A stretch of DNA of 64,000 nucleotides from an uncultured Lachnospiraceae bacterium. Its GTDB lineage: Bacteria > Bacillota > Clostridia > Lachnospirales > Lachnospiraceae. Shown piece by piece: positions 1-9,270 of the stretch. Within the stretch, counting starts at the first letter, position 1. Each line of letters starts with the position of its first letter. Under the pieces are notes generated by a model. The model was given only the letters and a program-made list of their open reading frames with translations. It was not told where the DNA came from and did no database searches. The stretch is taken from positions 94,698 to 158,697 of the forward strand of contig CAJKWK010000001.1 of NCBI GenBank assembly GCA_905203555.1, written 5' to 3'. The position numbers and the translations under genes are program-made.

Positions 1-161
1 CCGTCTGTCCTCCCCGCTCCTTGAACTTCCACAGAATATCCTGCCAAATCACTGATCTGCTTTTCCAATATTCCTTGTATTGTCAATTCCGTATCCGGCT
101 GTCTCTGCCATCCTCGAAACCGGGAACCGTCATACATAATCGTCAACTGATATGTCCTCAT
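1..161 (-). CDS. truA: tRNA pseudouridine synthase TruA paralogue, N-terminal part (cut by window edge)
   Basis: Read on the minus strand from an ATG at 161, the frame stays open to the window edge and gives about 53 residues. It begins MRTYQLTIMYDGSRFRGWQR, then has an IQGILE segment and ends in GAGRTDG. This matches the TruA N-terminus: the YDG...GW strand, the TIQ/E helix and the catalytic GRTD loop with its Asp. A GGAAGAG Shine-Dalgarno lies 7 nt upstream. It is the second truA-like gene in the window (the other is at 26572-27351), and the two differ clearly in sequence. It starts 43 nt after the stop of the ABC ATPase gene and may be co-transcribed with that operon. The family isomerises uridines in the tRNA anticodon arm; the target of this copy is unknown. 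Confidence 0.85.
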   Translation of the reverse strand, partial: MRTYQLTIMYDGSRFRGWQRQPDTELTIQGILEKQISDLAGYSVEVQGAGRTD

Positions 162-204
162 CTATTTTCTCTTCCTATTATCCTATCTGCTAGCAACATT
201 GTGT

Positions 205-1698
205 TTAAATCCAAGCGTTTCTTATATTTCCATCTTCCAAAACAAGCACTCTGTCACAAATCTGATTTACCACATCCAGGTCATGTGACACAAATAAATA
301 ACAGATTTTTTCCTGTGCCTGTAACTCCTTCAATAACTGCAGCATCTGCGCCTGCACTGTTACGTCTAAGGCAGACAATGGTTCATCCGCCAAAACGAAC
401 CGGGTTCCTGTAATCAGAGCGAGTGCGATGCTGACTCTTTGTCGCTGTCCACCGCTTAATTCACGTGGATAGCGATCATAAATTTCATTTGGCAGTTTGA
501 CCCGCGCCAACATTTCCATAACTTTTGCATATCGTTCTGTCCTGCTGTATTTCTTTTGAATCCGCAGCGGCTCCTCCAATATCCAGCCAATCTTCTTCTT
601 CGGATTTAAAGACGCATACGGATCCTGAAACACCATCTGCGGGCGCTCTGTATAATGCACGACCTCTCCTTCATACTCCTTCAAAAGCCCGAGTACGCAC
701 TTACATAATGTTGATTTCCCACTGCCACTTGCACCTACAAGTCCAACAATTTCCCCTTCATATAATGTAAAAGAAACATTGTTCAAAATCTGATGTTTGT
801 TTTTATTTTCCTTATAAAATGCATTGACATTTCGTAATTCCAGAACCTTCTTTCTCTGTTTTGTATCTCTTCTCTCTCTTTCCTGCATTTCAGGCGAGCG
901 CTCTGTCCTTTGCGGAATCGCTGCAATCAATGCCTTTGTATAAGCATGCTTTGGATGTAAAAATATTTGTTCTGTCTTTCCTTCTTCCACAATCTCGCCG
1001 TCTTTCATCACAAGCACACGCTGGCAGATCTGATTCACAACACGCAGATTATGAGAGATGAACAGAATACTCATTCCGTAGTTTTGATTTAATTTATTCA
1101 AAAGCTGCAAAATACTCCTCTGCGTTTGTACATCCAATGCAGTGGTAGGTTCATCCGCAATCAATAACTGCGGATGACACACGATTGCAGACGCAATCAT
1201 CACCCGCTGTCGCATCCCTCCTGATAATTCATGAGGATATTTTTCCGCAACCAGTTCCGGTTGTTCCAATTCCACATCTTCCAATGCCTTCAAAACTCTT
1301 TTTCGCCGTTCTTCCTTTGACAGATTTGTATGAATACAAAGCGTCTCCTCTACTTGCTTTCCGATCTTCATCGTCGGATTCAATGCAGTCATCGGCTCCT
1401 GAAATATCATACCGATTTCCGTTCCCTGCAATTTACGCATTTCGTTTTTATCAAGTTCTGTCAGAGACACTTCATCTCCCTTTTTACAACAAAAAGTAAT
1501 CCGCCCTTCGTCCTGCCTTGCTCCCGCTTTGGGCAGCCCGGCGATCGTAAGCGCTGTCATAGATTTTCCGGAACCAGACTCTCCCACCAGCCCCAGAATT
1601 TCTCCCTGATTCATAGAAAATGTAACTTGTTTGACAACTTCCTGCTGTTTTGCATTTTCTTCAAAGTGAATGGTCAGATTTTCCACTCGCAGCATCAT
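205..1698 (-). CDS. Oligopeptide/dipeptide-type ABC transporter, fused double ATP-binding protein
   Basis: The 497-residue protein has two complete ABC ATPase domains in one chain, so it combines the OppD/DppD and OppF/DppF roles. The first Walker A is GESGSGKS at about residues 39-46, followed by an LSGGMRQRV signature and an ADEPTTALD Walker B. The second domain has GASGSGKST, LSGGQRQRV and ADEPLSALD. I start at the ATG at 1698 because it overlaps the permease stop as ATGA and follows a GGAGGTGG site; the open frame runs further upstream but lies inside the permease gene. It is the last gene of a four-gene import operon and powers uptake at the inner face of the membrane. The substrate cannot be read from sequence: peptides are the default, but nickel or opines are possible in this family. 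Confidence 0.92.
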   Translation of the reverse strand: MMLRVENLTIHFEENAKQQEVVKQVTFSMNQGEILGLVGESGSGKSMTALTIAGLPKAGARQDEGRITFCCKKGDEVSLTELDKNEMRKLQGTEIGMIFQEPMTALNPTMKIGKQVEETLCIHTNLSKEERRKRVLKALEDVELEQPELVAEKYPHELSGGMRQRVMIASAIVCHPQLLIADEPTTALDVQTQRSILQLLNKLNQNYGMSILFISHNLRVVNQICQRVLVMKDGEIVEEGKTEQIFLHPKHAYTKALIAAIPQRTERSPEMQERERRDTKQRKKVLELRNVNAFYKENKNKHQILNNVSFTLYEGEIVGLVGASGSGKSTLCKCVLGLLKEYEGEVVHYTERPQMVFQDPYASLNPKKKIGWILEEPLRIQKKYSRTERYAKVMEMLARVKLPNEIYDRYPRELSGGQRQRVSIALALITGTRFVLADEPLSALDVTVQAQMLQLLKELQAQEKICYLFVSHDLDVVNQICDRVLVLEDGNIRNAWI

Positions 1699-2534
1699 CG
1701 TCCACCTCCGAACCGATCCAGAATTCCTTCGCCCAGCATTCCAACTCCTAAAACCAGCAGCACCAGAAACAATCCCGGAAAAATCGCACACCAGGGTCCA
1801 CTGGCCAAATACGTCTGGGACTCTGAAAGCATCCGCCCCAAGCTCGCATCCGGCGGCTGTACACCGATTCCCAGATAACTTAATCCCGCCTCAGCAAGAA
1901 CTGCATTATTAAACCCAATCGCCAGTGAAGAAAGCAGGGTCGGTAAAATATTCGGCAAAATATGAACAAATAAAATTCTCGGAGCAGAAACACCAATCAA
2001 CTTTGCACTAATCACATAATCCATTTCCCGACAGCGCAGAAATTCTCCTCTTACCACACGTGCAAAACTTGGAATAAAAGCAATCCCCAAGGCAAGCATT
2101 ACACGATACGTTCCACTGCCCGCTATGGCAATGATCACAAGTGCCAGAAGAACGCTTGGAAATGCAGCCAGCGCATCATTGATACGCATCAATCCCTCAT
2201 CCAGCCAGCCGCCAAAATATCCGGTTACCGCACCAATCAGGACCCCACATGTTCCTCCGATCAGAATCGTTCCAACTCCAATTAGGAGCGTACTTCCAGC
2301 GCCACTTAAAACACGGCTTAATACGTCTCTTCCAAACTGGTCACAGCCAAACCAATGCTGCAGCGAGGGTGCTCCCAGTTTCAAAGATCCCTGCATCGTT
2401 TCCGGATCATACGGAGTCCAGAAAAAACCAATCAAAATCAAAATTGCCATGACTAATGTAAGTACACACCCAATTGTAAAGTTGTAAGAATGATTTTTAT
2501 TTCTTCCTCGTTTCGTTCGTTTTGTTCCTTTCAT
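1695..2534 (-). CDS. Peptide-type ABC transporter permease (DppC/OppC-like)
   Basis: This is a 279-residue inner-membrane permease of the BPD_transp_1 family. It has a basic N-terminus, a first membrane helix at about residues 20-42 and a cytoplasmic coupling loop with EFLRCREMDYV and the G-x-S motif typical of DppC/OppC. The ATG at 2534 is chosen over an earlier in-frame start because it follows an AGAGAGGA site by about 6 nt and lies 28 nt after the upstream permease stop. Its stop overlaps the start of the ATPase gene, which implies translational coupling. It pairs with the DppB-like permease at 2563-3504 to form the channel. Confidence 0.9.
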   Translation of the reverse strand: MKGTKRTKRGRNKNHSYNFTIGCVLTLVMAILILIGFFWTPYDPETMQGSLKLGAPSLQHWFGCDQFGRDVLSRVLSGAGSTLLIGVGTILIGGTCGVLIGAVTGYFGGWLDEGLMRINDALAAFPSVLLALVIIAIAGSGTYRVMLALGIAFIPSFARVVRGEFLRCREMDYVISAKLIGVSAPRILFVHILPNILPTLLSSLAIGFNNAVLAEAGLSYLGIGVQPPDASLGRMLSESQTYLASGPWCAIFPGLFLVLLVLGVGMLGEGILDRFGGGR

Positions 2535-2562
2535 GTCCAATCCTCTCTCATCTGCCCCGCCA

Positions 2563-3504
2563 TTACTGCAGTACGATCCGCTTATCCAGTTTCTGATAAA
2601 GCAGATCAACCAGCAAATTCAAAACCAGAACTACAACCGCAATCAAAACAATAATTGCAGACACCACCGGATAATCCCTTTTAGAAATAGAAGAAATCAA
2701 AATTCTTCCAAGCCCCGGAATCCCAAATACCTGCTCAATTACAATACTGTTTGCGATCATATCCGCAATCATCATCCCTAAAAATGTGATCACCGGAAGA
2801 ATTCCATTACGCACTACATGCTTAACCAACACTTGCCACACATTATTCCCCCGACTGTAAGCAGTTCTCACATAATCTTGATGCATTTCCGTAAGAAGTG
2901 AATTCCGAAACATTTTGACTGTCATCGCCGCCTTTGGCAGTGCGATGGCTAATGACGGCAACAGCAGATATCCTAAAAAACCAAACAGATCCTCTTCATA
3001 AGAAACATAACTCCCCGGAGTAAACCACTGCAAAATCAAACCAAAGACAAATGTAAATACAATCCCGACAAAAAACGGTGGCACCGACATCGTGATCTGA
3101 TTCAGGATCAGAAACAGGCGGTCAATCCATTTATTTTCATATCGGACACACAAAATACTGATTGGAAATGCCAGCACCACAATAAAAATCAATGACAATA
3201 CTGTCATCGCTACTGTAATTGGAATTTTATCCCCGATCAATTCTTTAACAGGCTCCTGATAGTAATAGGAAGTCCCCATATCACCGGCAACAAAATCCTT
3301 CACCCATTGTCCATAACGCTGCGGCAGGGGACGGTTCAATCCCATCTCCTCCCGCAGAGCCATGACTTTCTCTTCTGTGGCTTCCGTACCCAAAATCGTT
3401 CTCGCCGGGTCTCCCGGAATAATTTCAAACGCAAGGAAGGCAAGCATACTGACAATTAATAATGCGATTATAAGACCTGTTACTTTTTTCATTACATATT
3501 TCAT
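2563..3504 (-). CDS. Peptide-type ABC transporter permease (DppB/OppB-like)
   Basis: The 313-residue protein begins MKYVMKKVTGLIIALLIVSM, the usual first helix of DppB/OppB permeases, followed by FEIIPGDPARTILG, a conserved DppB periplasmic motif. Several hydrophobic helices and a coupling helix with the segment MHQDYVRTAYSRG follow. I place the start at 3504, after an AAAGGAAG site about 7 nt upstream; the open frame extends eight residues further without a better site. It lies between the binding-protein gene (56-nt gap) and the DppC-like permease, in the standard order for this transporter type. Confidence 0.9.
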   Translation of the reverse strand: MKYVMKKVTGLIIALLIVSMLAFLAFEIIPGDPARTILGTEATEEKVMALREEMGLNRPLPQRYGQWVKDFVAGDMGTSYYYQEPVKELIGDKIPITVAMTVLSLIFIVVLAFPISILCVRYENKWIDRLFLILNQITMSVPPFFVGIVFTFVFGLILQWFTPGSYVSYEEDLFGFLGYLLLPSLAIALPKAAMTVKMFRNSLLTEMHQDYVRTAYSRGNNVWQVLVKHVVRNGILPVITFLGMMIADMIANSIVIEQVFGIPGLGRILISSISKRDYPVVSAIIVLIAVVVLVLNLLVDLLYQKLDKRIVLQ

Positions 3505-3560
3505 ACTTGCGCTTCCTTTCTCAATCAACTCTGTTCACTTGAACGATTCACGTTTGTTCC

Positions 3561-5105
3561 TTATTCTACTGCGTACATCTTCGACATATCCTGCACATAC
3601 AACGGATAAAATGTATATCCGTCAAATTTGTCACTGACTGCCACCAGATTTGCCAAATCCTGAATATATACATTTGCCGCACGCTCTGCAAGAATTTCTT
3701 CTAACTCTTTGTAAAGTTCTAACTGTTCTTCCTCATCTGTCGTTGCAATTGCCTCTGCAAAGACCTTGTCATATTCTTCATCCTGGAAATTAATGAAGTT
3801 TCCGCTGGCATCTGATGTAAATCGCTCTAACATCGCTCTCGCCGACAGATTCGATGCATCTACGCCAACGACTGTAGACTGAAACTTCCGTCCCGCATAT
3901 ACATCTTCCAACCATGCTTCCCACTCCATCGGTTCGATCGTGACATTCACACCGATCGCCTTCAGTTGCTCTGCAAGCACCTGCGCTGTATCGACATGCG
4001 GCTGATCTGCGGAGCATACTGAGATTTCCAGATCAAAACCATCCGGATATCCGGCTTCTTCCAACAACTCCTTCGCCTTTTCTACATCTTGCTCATAGTA
4101 AGCTGCAAAAGACTCGTCATAATATTTTTTCAGCCCCGGATACATACTTGTTCCAATCCGTACCCCTTTTCCATCTGCCATCATCATCATAATTTCATCC
4201 GGATTAACTGCATAACAGAGCGCCTGTCTAACCTTTTCCTGATTCAGCGGCTCCACAGCATTATTCAGATATAACGCCTGCACCAGATTCATCGTGCCTT
4301 CTTCGATATGAAATCCCTCGGTCAGCTCTGCAGCCTGCAAGGAAGTGAGGCGCATTGCCATATCAATGGAACCTCCTTTTAAATTCGTAACCAACATATC
4401 TGCATCTGCAACAATCCGAAATTCCACTTCATCCAGATGTGCCTTTTCTCCCCAGTACTCTTCATTCTTTTCCATAATAATATTTTCCTGTGGATTTCTG
4501 GACACATATTTAAAAGGTCCGGTTCCAATCGGTGCAGTCTCCAGATCCGTATAATCCTTTGGCACAATTGCAGTTGTCATATACGCCAAAAATTCCGTAT
4601 TCGGCTCACTTAACACAACCTCAACCCGGTGTTCATCCAAAATATTCACACTCTCTACAATAGAATACGCCGATACCAACGGTTCTCCATTTGATGTATC
4701 GGCGCAACGATCAATTGAATATTTGACATCTTCCGCAGTCACTGCATTCCCATTATGAAACTTCACGCCTTCACGAAGTGTAAAAGTATAGACCTTTGCA
4801 TCTTCAGAAATTTCATACTTCGCTGCAATGGCTTCGACTAAATTACCATCACTGTCAGGCTTTACAAGCCCTTCGAAAATGTTAAATAAAACCTCTTTCG
4901 TTCCTGCCGCTACTGCTTTGTGTGGGTCAAGACTGTCCAAGTCCTGGGAAATACCTACCTTAATACTCCCGCCTTCGACCGGTTTTCCTGAAAGTTCTTT
5001 CTCCGTTGTCGACTCTGCCGCTTTCTTATCACCTGAACACCCGCTCAGTGCAATAGAAAACGTCATTGCTAACACCAAAAGAATACTCCATGTTTTTCTT
5101 TTCAT
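3561..5105 (-). CDS. Extracellular solute-binding lipoprotein, family 5
   Basis: The 514-residue precursor has a lipoprotein signal: MKRK, a hydrophobic core, then LSGC at about residues 20-23, so it is likely lipidated on the Cys and anchored outside the membrane. The mature protein has SBP_bac_5 features, including a DSLDPHKA segment near the N-terminus, TFTLREGVKFHNG and TGPFKYV. An AAGGAGA site 7 nt before the ATG fixes the start. It is the first gene of the operon with the two permeases and the fused ATPase and has its own promoter upstream. Members of the family bind peptides, nickel-chelates or other small solutes; which one applies here is not visible. Confidence 0.92.
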   Translation of the reverse strand: MKRKTWSILLVLAMTFSIALSGCSGDKKAAESTTEKELSGKPVEGGSIKVGISQDLDSLDPHKAVAAGTKEVLFNIFEGLVKPDSDGNLVEAIAAKYEISEDAKVYTFTLREGVKFHNGNAVTAEDVKYSIDRCADTSNGEPLVSAYSIVESVNILDEHRVEVVLSEPNTEFLAYMTTAIVPKDYTDLETAPIGTGPFKYVSRNPQENIIMEKNEEYWGEKAHLDEVEFRIVADADMLVTNLKGGSIDMAMRLTSLQAAELTEGFHIEEGTMNLVQALYLNNAVEPLNQEKVRQALCYAVNPDEIMMMMADGKGVRIGTSMYPGLKKYYDESFAAYYEQDVEKAKELLEEAGYPDGFDLEISVCSADQPHVDTAQVLAEQLKAIGVNVTIEPMEWEAWLEDVYAGRKFQSTVVGVDASNLSARAMLERFTSDASGNFINFQDEEYDKVFAEAIATTDEEEQLELYKELEEILAERAANVYIQDLANLVAVSDKFDGYTFYPLYVQDMSKMYAVE

Positions 5106-5153
5106 GTGTTGTCTCCTTCTTCAAATAACCTTCATTATTAATTTGTCGAGTCT

Positions 5154-5182
5154 ATTGTAAGCGAATTTCTTTCATTTAGCAA
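5154..5182 (-). promoter_or_regulatory. Promoter of the peptide-type ABC operon
   Basis: On the minus strand a TTGCTA -35 box (5177-5182) and a TACAAT -10 box (5154-5159) are separated by 17 bp. They lie about 50 nt before the binding-protein start codon and fit a vegetative sigma-A promoter. Confidence 0.6.
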
Positions 5183-5230
5183 GTACTGAATTCCATACAA
5201 AAGAACAAAGTTTTCTATATAACAAAAATA

Positions 5231-5266
5231 TTCCCGGACAAGATATCATCTATATCCTGCCGGGAA
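5231..5266 (-). terminator. Rho-independent terminator after the GPH symporter gene
   Basis: TTCCCGG and CCGGGAA form the base of a stem that continues inward for about eight more pairs (CAGGATAT with ATATCTTG, one bulged T). On the minus strand it is followed by ATATTTTTGTT. It separates the beta-glucuronidase/symporter transcription unit from the ABC operon downstream. Confidence 0.8.
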
Positions 5267-5319
5267 CATTTTCTATCATTCACTCTTTTTGCAATTACGA
5301 AACTCTGTATCGCGTTGCT

Positions 5320-6708
5320 TTATGCCTCTCCACGACGTTTCTTCAATTCTGCCACGTTAGCATCCACTCTTTTCTTGTTCAATGGATAGATAAACAGCAA
5401 TGCCAGAGCAACAGCTACCATACCAATGATCGGTACGATACATGAAATATTGAAGATTCCATTTACAACATTTGTATCAAATGCTGTAGCTTCTGTATAA
5501 CCAATCAGTGATAAAAGACCACCAACCATACCGGAAGACAATGCCTGTCCGATCTTACGTGCGAATGAGTATACAGAATAAATAGTTCCATCTTCACGCA
5601 CACCGTTTTTCACTTCTGCATCGTCAATTACATCTGTGATCATTGCCCAGATGATCATATTAAAGAAACCGATTGCTACATAAGCAAGTGTATAAAATCC
5701 TACATACACATACGGATTCTGCGGTTTCAAGATCAGACAGATCAAGAAGAACCCTGCACCAACAAGACAAGATACAACGGAAAGTTCTTTCTTACCAAAT
5801 TTTGCTGACAGCTTGGTTGCCAGAGGTGCACAAATTGCCAGTACCGCAACACTACCTGCCAGTGCAGACAAGGATTGTGCCTGTGCACTTCCATAGTAGT
5901 TCGGGAATACATACGCAGACATTCCCTGCATACCCAGCATTGCAAGAAGCAACAGGATTGCTGCTGCAATGATACCGATGAGCGCACGATTTGTTACCAG
6001 ACTCTGAAGCATCTTTTTGATGTCCAGTTTTTCATTATTTGCAGGAATCACAACACGCTCTCTTACAAGAGTAAAGCAAAGCATATAACAGATAATTGCC
6101 AATACACTGAACACTCCGGCGATGATCGTCATACGGCTTCCGGATAACATTGTCTTACCATCTACAGTTACATAAGCTACCAACGGAGTTCCAACACCGA
6201 TGACAAGTCCGGCCAATGTTGCACCAATTGTTCTCCATGTAGACAGAGACGCTCTGTCTTCTGCTTCTGCGGAAATTGCAGATGCCATAGATCCGTAAGG
6301 AATATTGATGGATGTATAGAAAATACTTCCCCACAGCAAATATGTTACAATCATCCAAACCAGCTTAAATCCATAAGCCATATCTGCAAATGCAGATTGG
6401 TAGATCAAGAACGATGCGATTGCCACCGGTCCGCACATTCTGCGGATCCATGGTTTAAATTTACCATCTTTTGTCGGCTTGGAGCGGTCTACGATCTGTC
6501 CCATCGTAACATCTGTTACTGCATCTACAAATCGTGCAGCCATCATCAACATACCAATTACTGCCGGAGCCAGTCCCATAATATCTGTATAGAACTTCAA
6601 CATAAAACTAGAAGATAAGATAAATGTAAAATCATTACCAAAATCTCCAAACATATAACCGATCTTATCCCGCATCCCAAATGCAGGGACATTTTTCTGA
6701 TTACTCAT
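5320..6708 (-). CDS. GPH-family glycoside/hexuronide:cation symporter (UidB-like)
   Basis: The 462-residue protein has about twelve hydrophobic helices and the features of the GPH (MelB/UidB/XynP) family: an N-terminal GYMFGDFGNDF segment, then DAVTDVTMGQIVDRS, which is the conserved DxxxDxxxGxxxD cation/sugar motif after helix 2. An AGGAAAGGAAA site precedes the ATG. It lies 41 nt after the GH2 glycosidase gene on the same strand and ends at a strong terminator, so the two form a transport-and-hydrolysis pair. From context I infer import of beta-glucuronides in symport with Na+ or H+. Sugar specificity inside this family is hard to call from sequence, so galactosides or xylosides are alternatives. 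Confidence 0.88.
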   Translation of the reverse strand: MSNQKNVPAFGMRDKIGYMFGDFGNDFTFILSSSFMLKFYTDIMGLAPAVIGMLMMAARFVDAVTDVTMGQIVDRSKPTKDGKFKPWIRRMCGPVAIASFLIYQSAFADMAYGFKLVWMIVTYLLWGSIFYTSINIPYGSMASAISAEAEDRASLSTWRTIGATLAGLVIGVGTPLVAYVTVDGKTMLSGSRMTIIAGVFSVLAIICYMLCFTLVRERVVIPANNEKLDIKKMLQSLVTNRALIGIIAAAILLLLAMLGMQGMSAYVFPNYYGSAQAQSLSALAGSVAVLAICAPLATKLSAKFGKKELSVVSCLVGAGFFLICLILKPQNPYVYVGFYTLAYVAIGFFNMIIWAMITDVIDDAEVKNGVREDGTIYSVYSFARKIGQALSSGMVGGLLSLIGYTEATAFDTNVVNGIFNISCIVPIIGMVAVALALLFIYPLNKKRVDANVAELKKRRGEA

Positions 6709-6749
6709 AATCGTTTCCTTTCCTCATAAAATAATTGTTATTCTTTTGT

Positions 6750-9017
6750 TCAATCCTTTTTAATCTGAATCAGTTTTGCGTTCAGGCTTTCTACAAATCC
6801 TTCCGGCATCATGCTGCCTGCCATGTCTTTCATACGCTCCATGGACATGCTCTTCATCATATCCCACATACCTTCACCCGGAGCTACATTCATGTTCATT
6901 GCAATTTTTACAGCCTTCTGCACAATTTCCAGCGCCTCAGCATTCTTGGCAATCTCTTCGATTGAATCCTTGATGCTGTACATTCCCTCCGGGAACTCCA
7001 TTGGAGCTGTAAGGTCCATGTCTCCAACTGTCTTAAACCAGTTTGCTACACCTTCTGCACGTTCATTTACCTCTGGAAGTACATAAATTTCAGGTTCTTT
7101 CTCAACCTTTTCAAGTGTAATGCTGTCTTTCACATCTCCTGCAACTGCCAGCACTGTATTCTGGCCCTCATGCAATGCAACTTCAAAGACAAATACCTTA
7201 TCAGCACTCAACTCACCGGCTTTTTCTCCATTCAGATATAATGTAACTGTCGGCTGGTTGGAATATACGCGGATTTCTGTCGTCTCTCCGGCACGCTGTG
7301 CATAACGTCTTCCACATACATGTACCATTGGTTCTTTATTCCAATATGCTTTGTAAATATAATAGCTGTCTTTCTTTGTCTTGCGATCCATTGTAACAAG
7401 ACCCTTGTTATTTCTTCCGGAAACGCCGCCTTCATCGCGGGCTGCACAACCAAAATCAAACATATTCCATACATGAGAAGACCAGATCCATGGACGCTCA
7501 TCAAATACTTTTGCCATATGCTCGTGATACAATGCCTGATATTCTTCACTGTAATCTTTACAAGCAGGATTCGGCCCATGGTATGTGATGATGCCTTCAC
7601 ATCCATATTCAGACATTCCCAGGCAGATATCCGGATGTTTTTCATGGAACATATCCAGCCATGGTCCATTGTCTTCCATTTTTCCACCATACCATCCAAA
7701 ATAGTGGTTATAGCTGATTACATCTGTCAGTGTATGCATCGGGCCATCTACCGGAGTCATGCTGACATGTGCGATTGTTGTCAATCTGGTTGGATCTAAT
7801 TCTTTTGCAAGTGCGTTCAGTTCTTTATGATTTTCCACCAGTTGCTCAGAAATACCACCGATGAGGATTTCATTGGAAATTCCCCAGAAACAGATGGATG
7901 GATGATTGTAATTCTGAATGATCAGCTCTTTTAACTGACTGATACAGTTCTGATGAGCCTCCGGATCCTTATTCATCACACTGATAAACGGAATCTCTGC
8001 CCATACGACAAATCCCATCTCATCACATGCATCATAGAAATCCTGACTATGCTGATAATGTGCCAGACGAATCGTATTTGCTCCCAATTCCTTAATAATT
8101 CTAGCATCTTCATAGTGATCTTCTCTTGTCAATGCATTGCCTTTATACAGCATATCCTGATGACGGCTCACTCCACGCAATGGAGTCTCTACGCCATTGA
8201 TAATAAATCCTTTGTTCGGATCACAGGAAAAACTTCTCACACCGGCTTTTACAGTTACTTCATCAAAACACTCATTTCTTCTCTGCAGCTGTGCAGTCAC
8301 AGTATAAAGATATGGCGCGTCAATTTCCCATTTTTCTGCATCCGGAACGTAAATTTTTACGCTTGTCTCATCTGCCGGACGGCATGCGGAAGCAACTTCT
8401 TTCCCTTCTGCATCACAAATTGAATACAGTACTGTAAAGTTTTCATCTGCATTTTTTACATAAGATACAATCTCAAACTCTGCACCGCCGCATTCGCAAG
8501 GTGTTGGGGTTACCTGAATTCCAGGGCCTCCGTAATACTCCAGATCAAAATGTGCTTCCGGAACACTGATAATATTTACACCACGATACAATCCACCATA
8601 GAATGTAAAATCTGCAGACTGCGGATATACACTGTCTTTGTATTCATTGCTGCATGCGATTACCAGAAGATTTTCTCCTTCTTCTTTACATTGTTCTGTA
8701 ATATCCACGCGGAAAATAGAATAACCTCCTTCATGGTAGGTCACCTCTGTTCCATTCACATATACCGTCGCCTGCTGTCCTGCTGCCAATACTTCCACAA
8801 AAATCCGATCTCCGCCAAATGCCTGCTTCGGTGTTGCAAATGTTTTTGCATACCAGTATCTTCCTCTGTCATAACTTCCATTTCCGTCATGACCATCTAC
8901 TGCATTCCATGTATGTGGCAAATCTACCTGCTGCCAGTCTGTTGGAAGTACAGTTGGAAGTCCTGCATCCTTTTGAATAAATTTCCATTCTTTGTTCAGA
9001 TTGATAATATTGCGCAT
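6750..9017 (-). CDS. GH2 glycoside hydrolase, probable beta-glucuronidase
   Basis: This 755-residue cytoplasmic enzyme (no signal peptide) has the GH2 order: a jelly-roll N-terminal domain (residues 1-150), an Ig-like domain, then the TIM barrel from about 270. Candidate catalytic residues are acid/base Glu383 in ISNE and nucleophile Glu470 in MSEYG. The RNNKG segment at 535-539 contains the N-x-K motif that reads the glucuronate carboxylate in known beta-glucuronidases, though NNKG also occurs in some GH2 beta-galactosidases. A beta-sandwich (about 565-640) and a Met-rich tail (645-755) follow. Linkage to a GPH symporter and all hexuronate genes supports beta-glucuronidase. An AAGGAGG site lies 8 nt upstream of the ATG. 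Confidence 0.78.
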   Translation of the reverse strand: MRNIINLNKEWKFIQKDAGLPTVLPTDWQQVDLPHTWNAVDGHDGNGSYDRGRYWYAKTFATPKQAFGGDRIFVEVLAAGQQATVYVNGTEVTYHEGGYSIFRVDITEQCKEEGENLLVIACSNEYKDSVYPQSADFTFYGGLYRGVNIISVPEAHFDLEYYGGPGIQVTPTPCECGGAEFEIVSYVKNADENFTVLYSICDAEGKEVASACRPADETSVKIYVPDAEKWEIDAPYLYTVTAQLQRRNECFDEVTVKAGVRSFSCDPNKGFIINGVETPLRGVSRHQDMLYKGNALTREDHYEDARIIKELGANTIRLAHYQHSQDFYDACDEMGFVVWAEIPFISVMNKDPEAHQNCISQLKELIIQNYNHPSICFWGISNEILIGGISEQLVENHKELNALAKELDPTRLTTIAHVSMTPVDGPMHTLTDVISYNHYFGWYGGKMEDNGPWLDMFHEKHPDICLGMSEYGCEGIITYHGPNPACKDYSEEYQALYHEHMAKVFDERPWIWSSHVWNMFDFGCAARDEGGVSGRNNKGLVTMDRKTKKDSYYIYKAYWNKEPMVHVCGRRYAQRAGETTEIRVYSNQPTVTLYLNGEKAGELSADKVFVFEVALHEGQNTVLAVAGDVKDSITLEKVEKEPEIYVLPEVNERAEGVANWFKTVGDMDLTAPMEFPEGMYSIKDSIEEIAKNAEALEIVQKAVKIAMNMNVAPGEGMWDMMKSMSMERMKDMAGSMMPEGFVESLNAKLIQIKKD

Positions 9018-9056
9018 ACCATTTTCCTCCTTCTTAATGTTCCCAGATATGTACTT

Positions 9057-9073
9057 ATACCAAACGTTTTGAT
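9057..9073 (-). promoter_or_regulatory. Weak cre-like site in the leader of the glycosidase gene
   Basis: AAACGTTTTGAT on the plus strand gives a partly symmetrical AAAACGTTT core with two mismatches to the CcpA site consensus. It lies in the 5' leader, about 40-55 nt before the start codon. It is a plausible carbon-catabolite repression point but a weak match. Confidence 0.3.
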
Positions 9074-9164
9074 GTCTTTATTTTAATCTCTCTCCCTTTT
9101 TTCTGTTAGAAATATTTTTAGTCATTCCCGTATTTTTTTTATTTGTACTTGATTTTTCCTAAAA

Positions 9165-9260
9165 ATTATACGATAATAGAAGAGAATTTTACTATTGTTT
9201 TGGAATTCCTATTTTTATGGCAATTTCCAATTTCATACAAGATATATTATGATAAGAAGT
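9165..9260. promoter_or_regulatory. Divergent promoter region between the glycosidase and the AraC regulator
   Basis: The 253-bp divergent gap holds a TATAAT -10 box on the minus strand (attata at 9165-9170) with no good -35 box 17 bp upstream, which suits an activator-dependent promoter. Upstream of it lies an inverted repeat of GGAATTCC and AATTTCC around 9200-9232. Such sites are candidates for binding by the adjacent AraC-type protein; this is inference. Confidence 0.45.
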
Positions 9261-9270
9261 GAGGTTTTCT

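Noticed and set aside
21..413. Plus-strand open frame of 130 codons at the left edge
   Set aside because: It is the complement of the truA-like start and the ABC ATPase gene, has no Shine-Dalgarno site and shows no family motif.
1330..1878. Plus-strand open frame of 182 codons
   Set aside because: It is antisense to the ABC ATPase and permease genes, which have clear motifs in their own frames.
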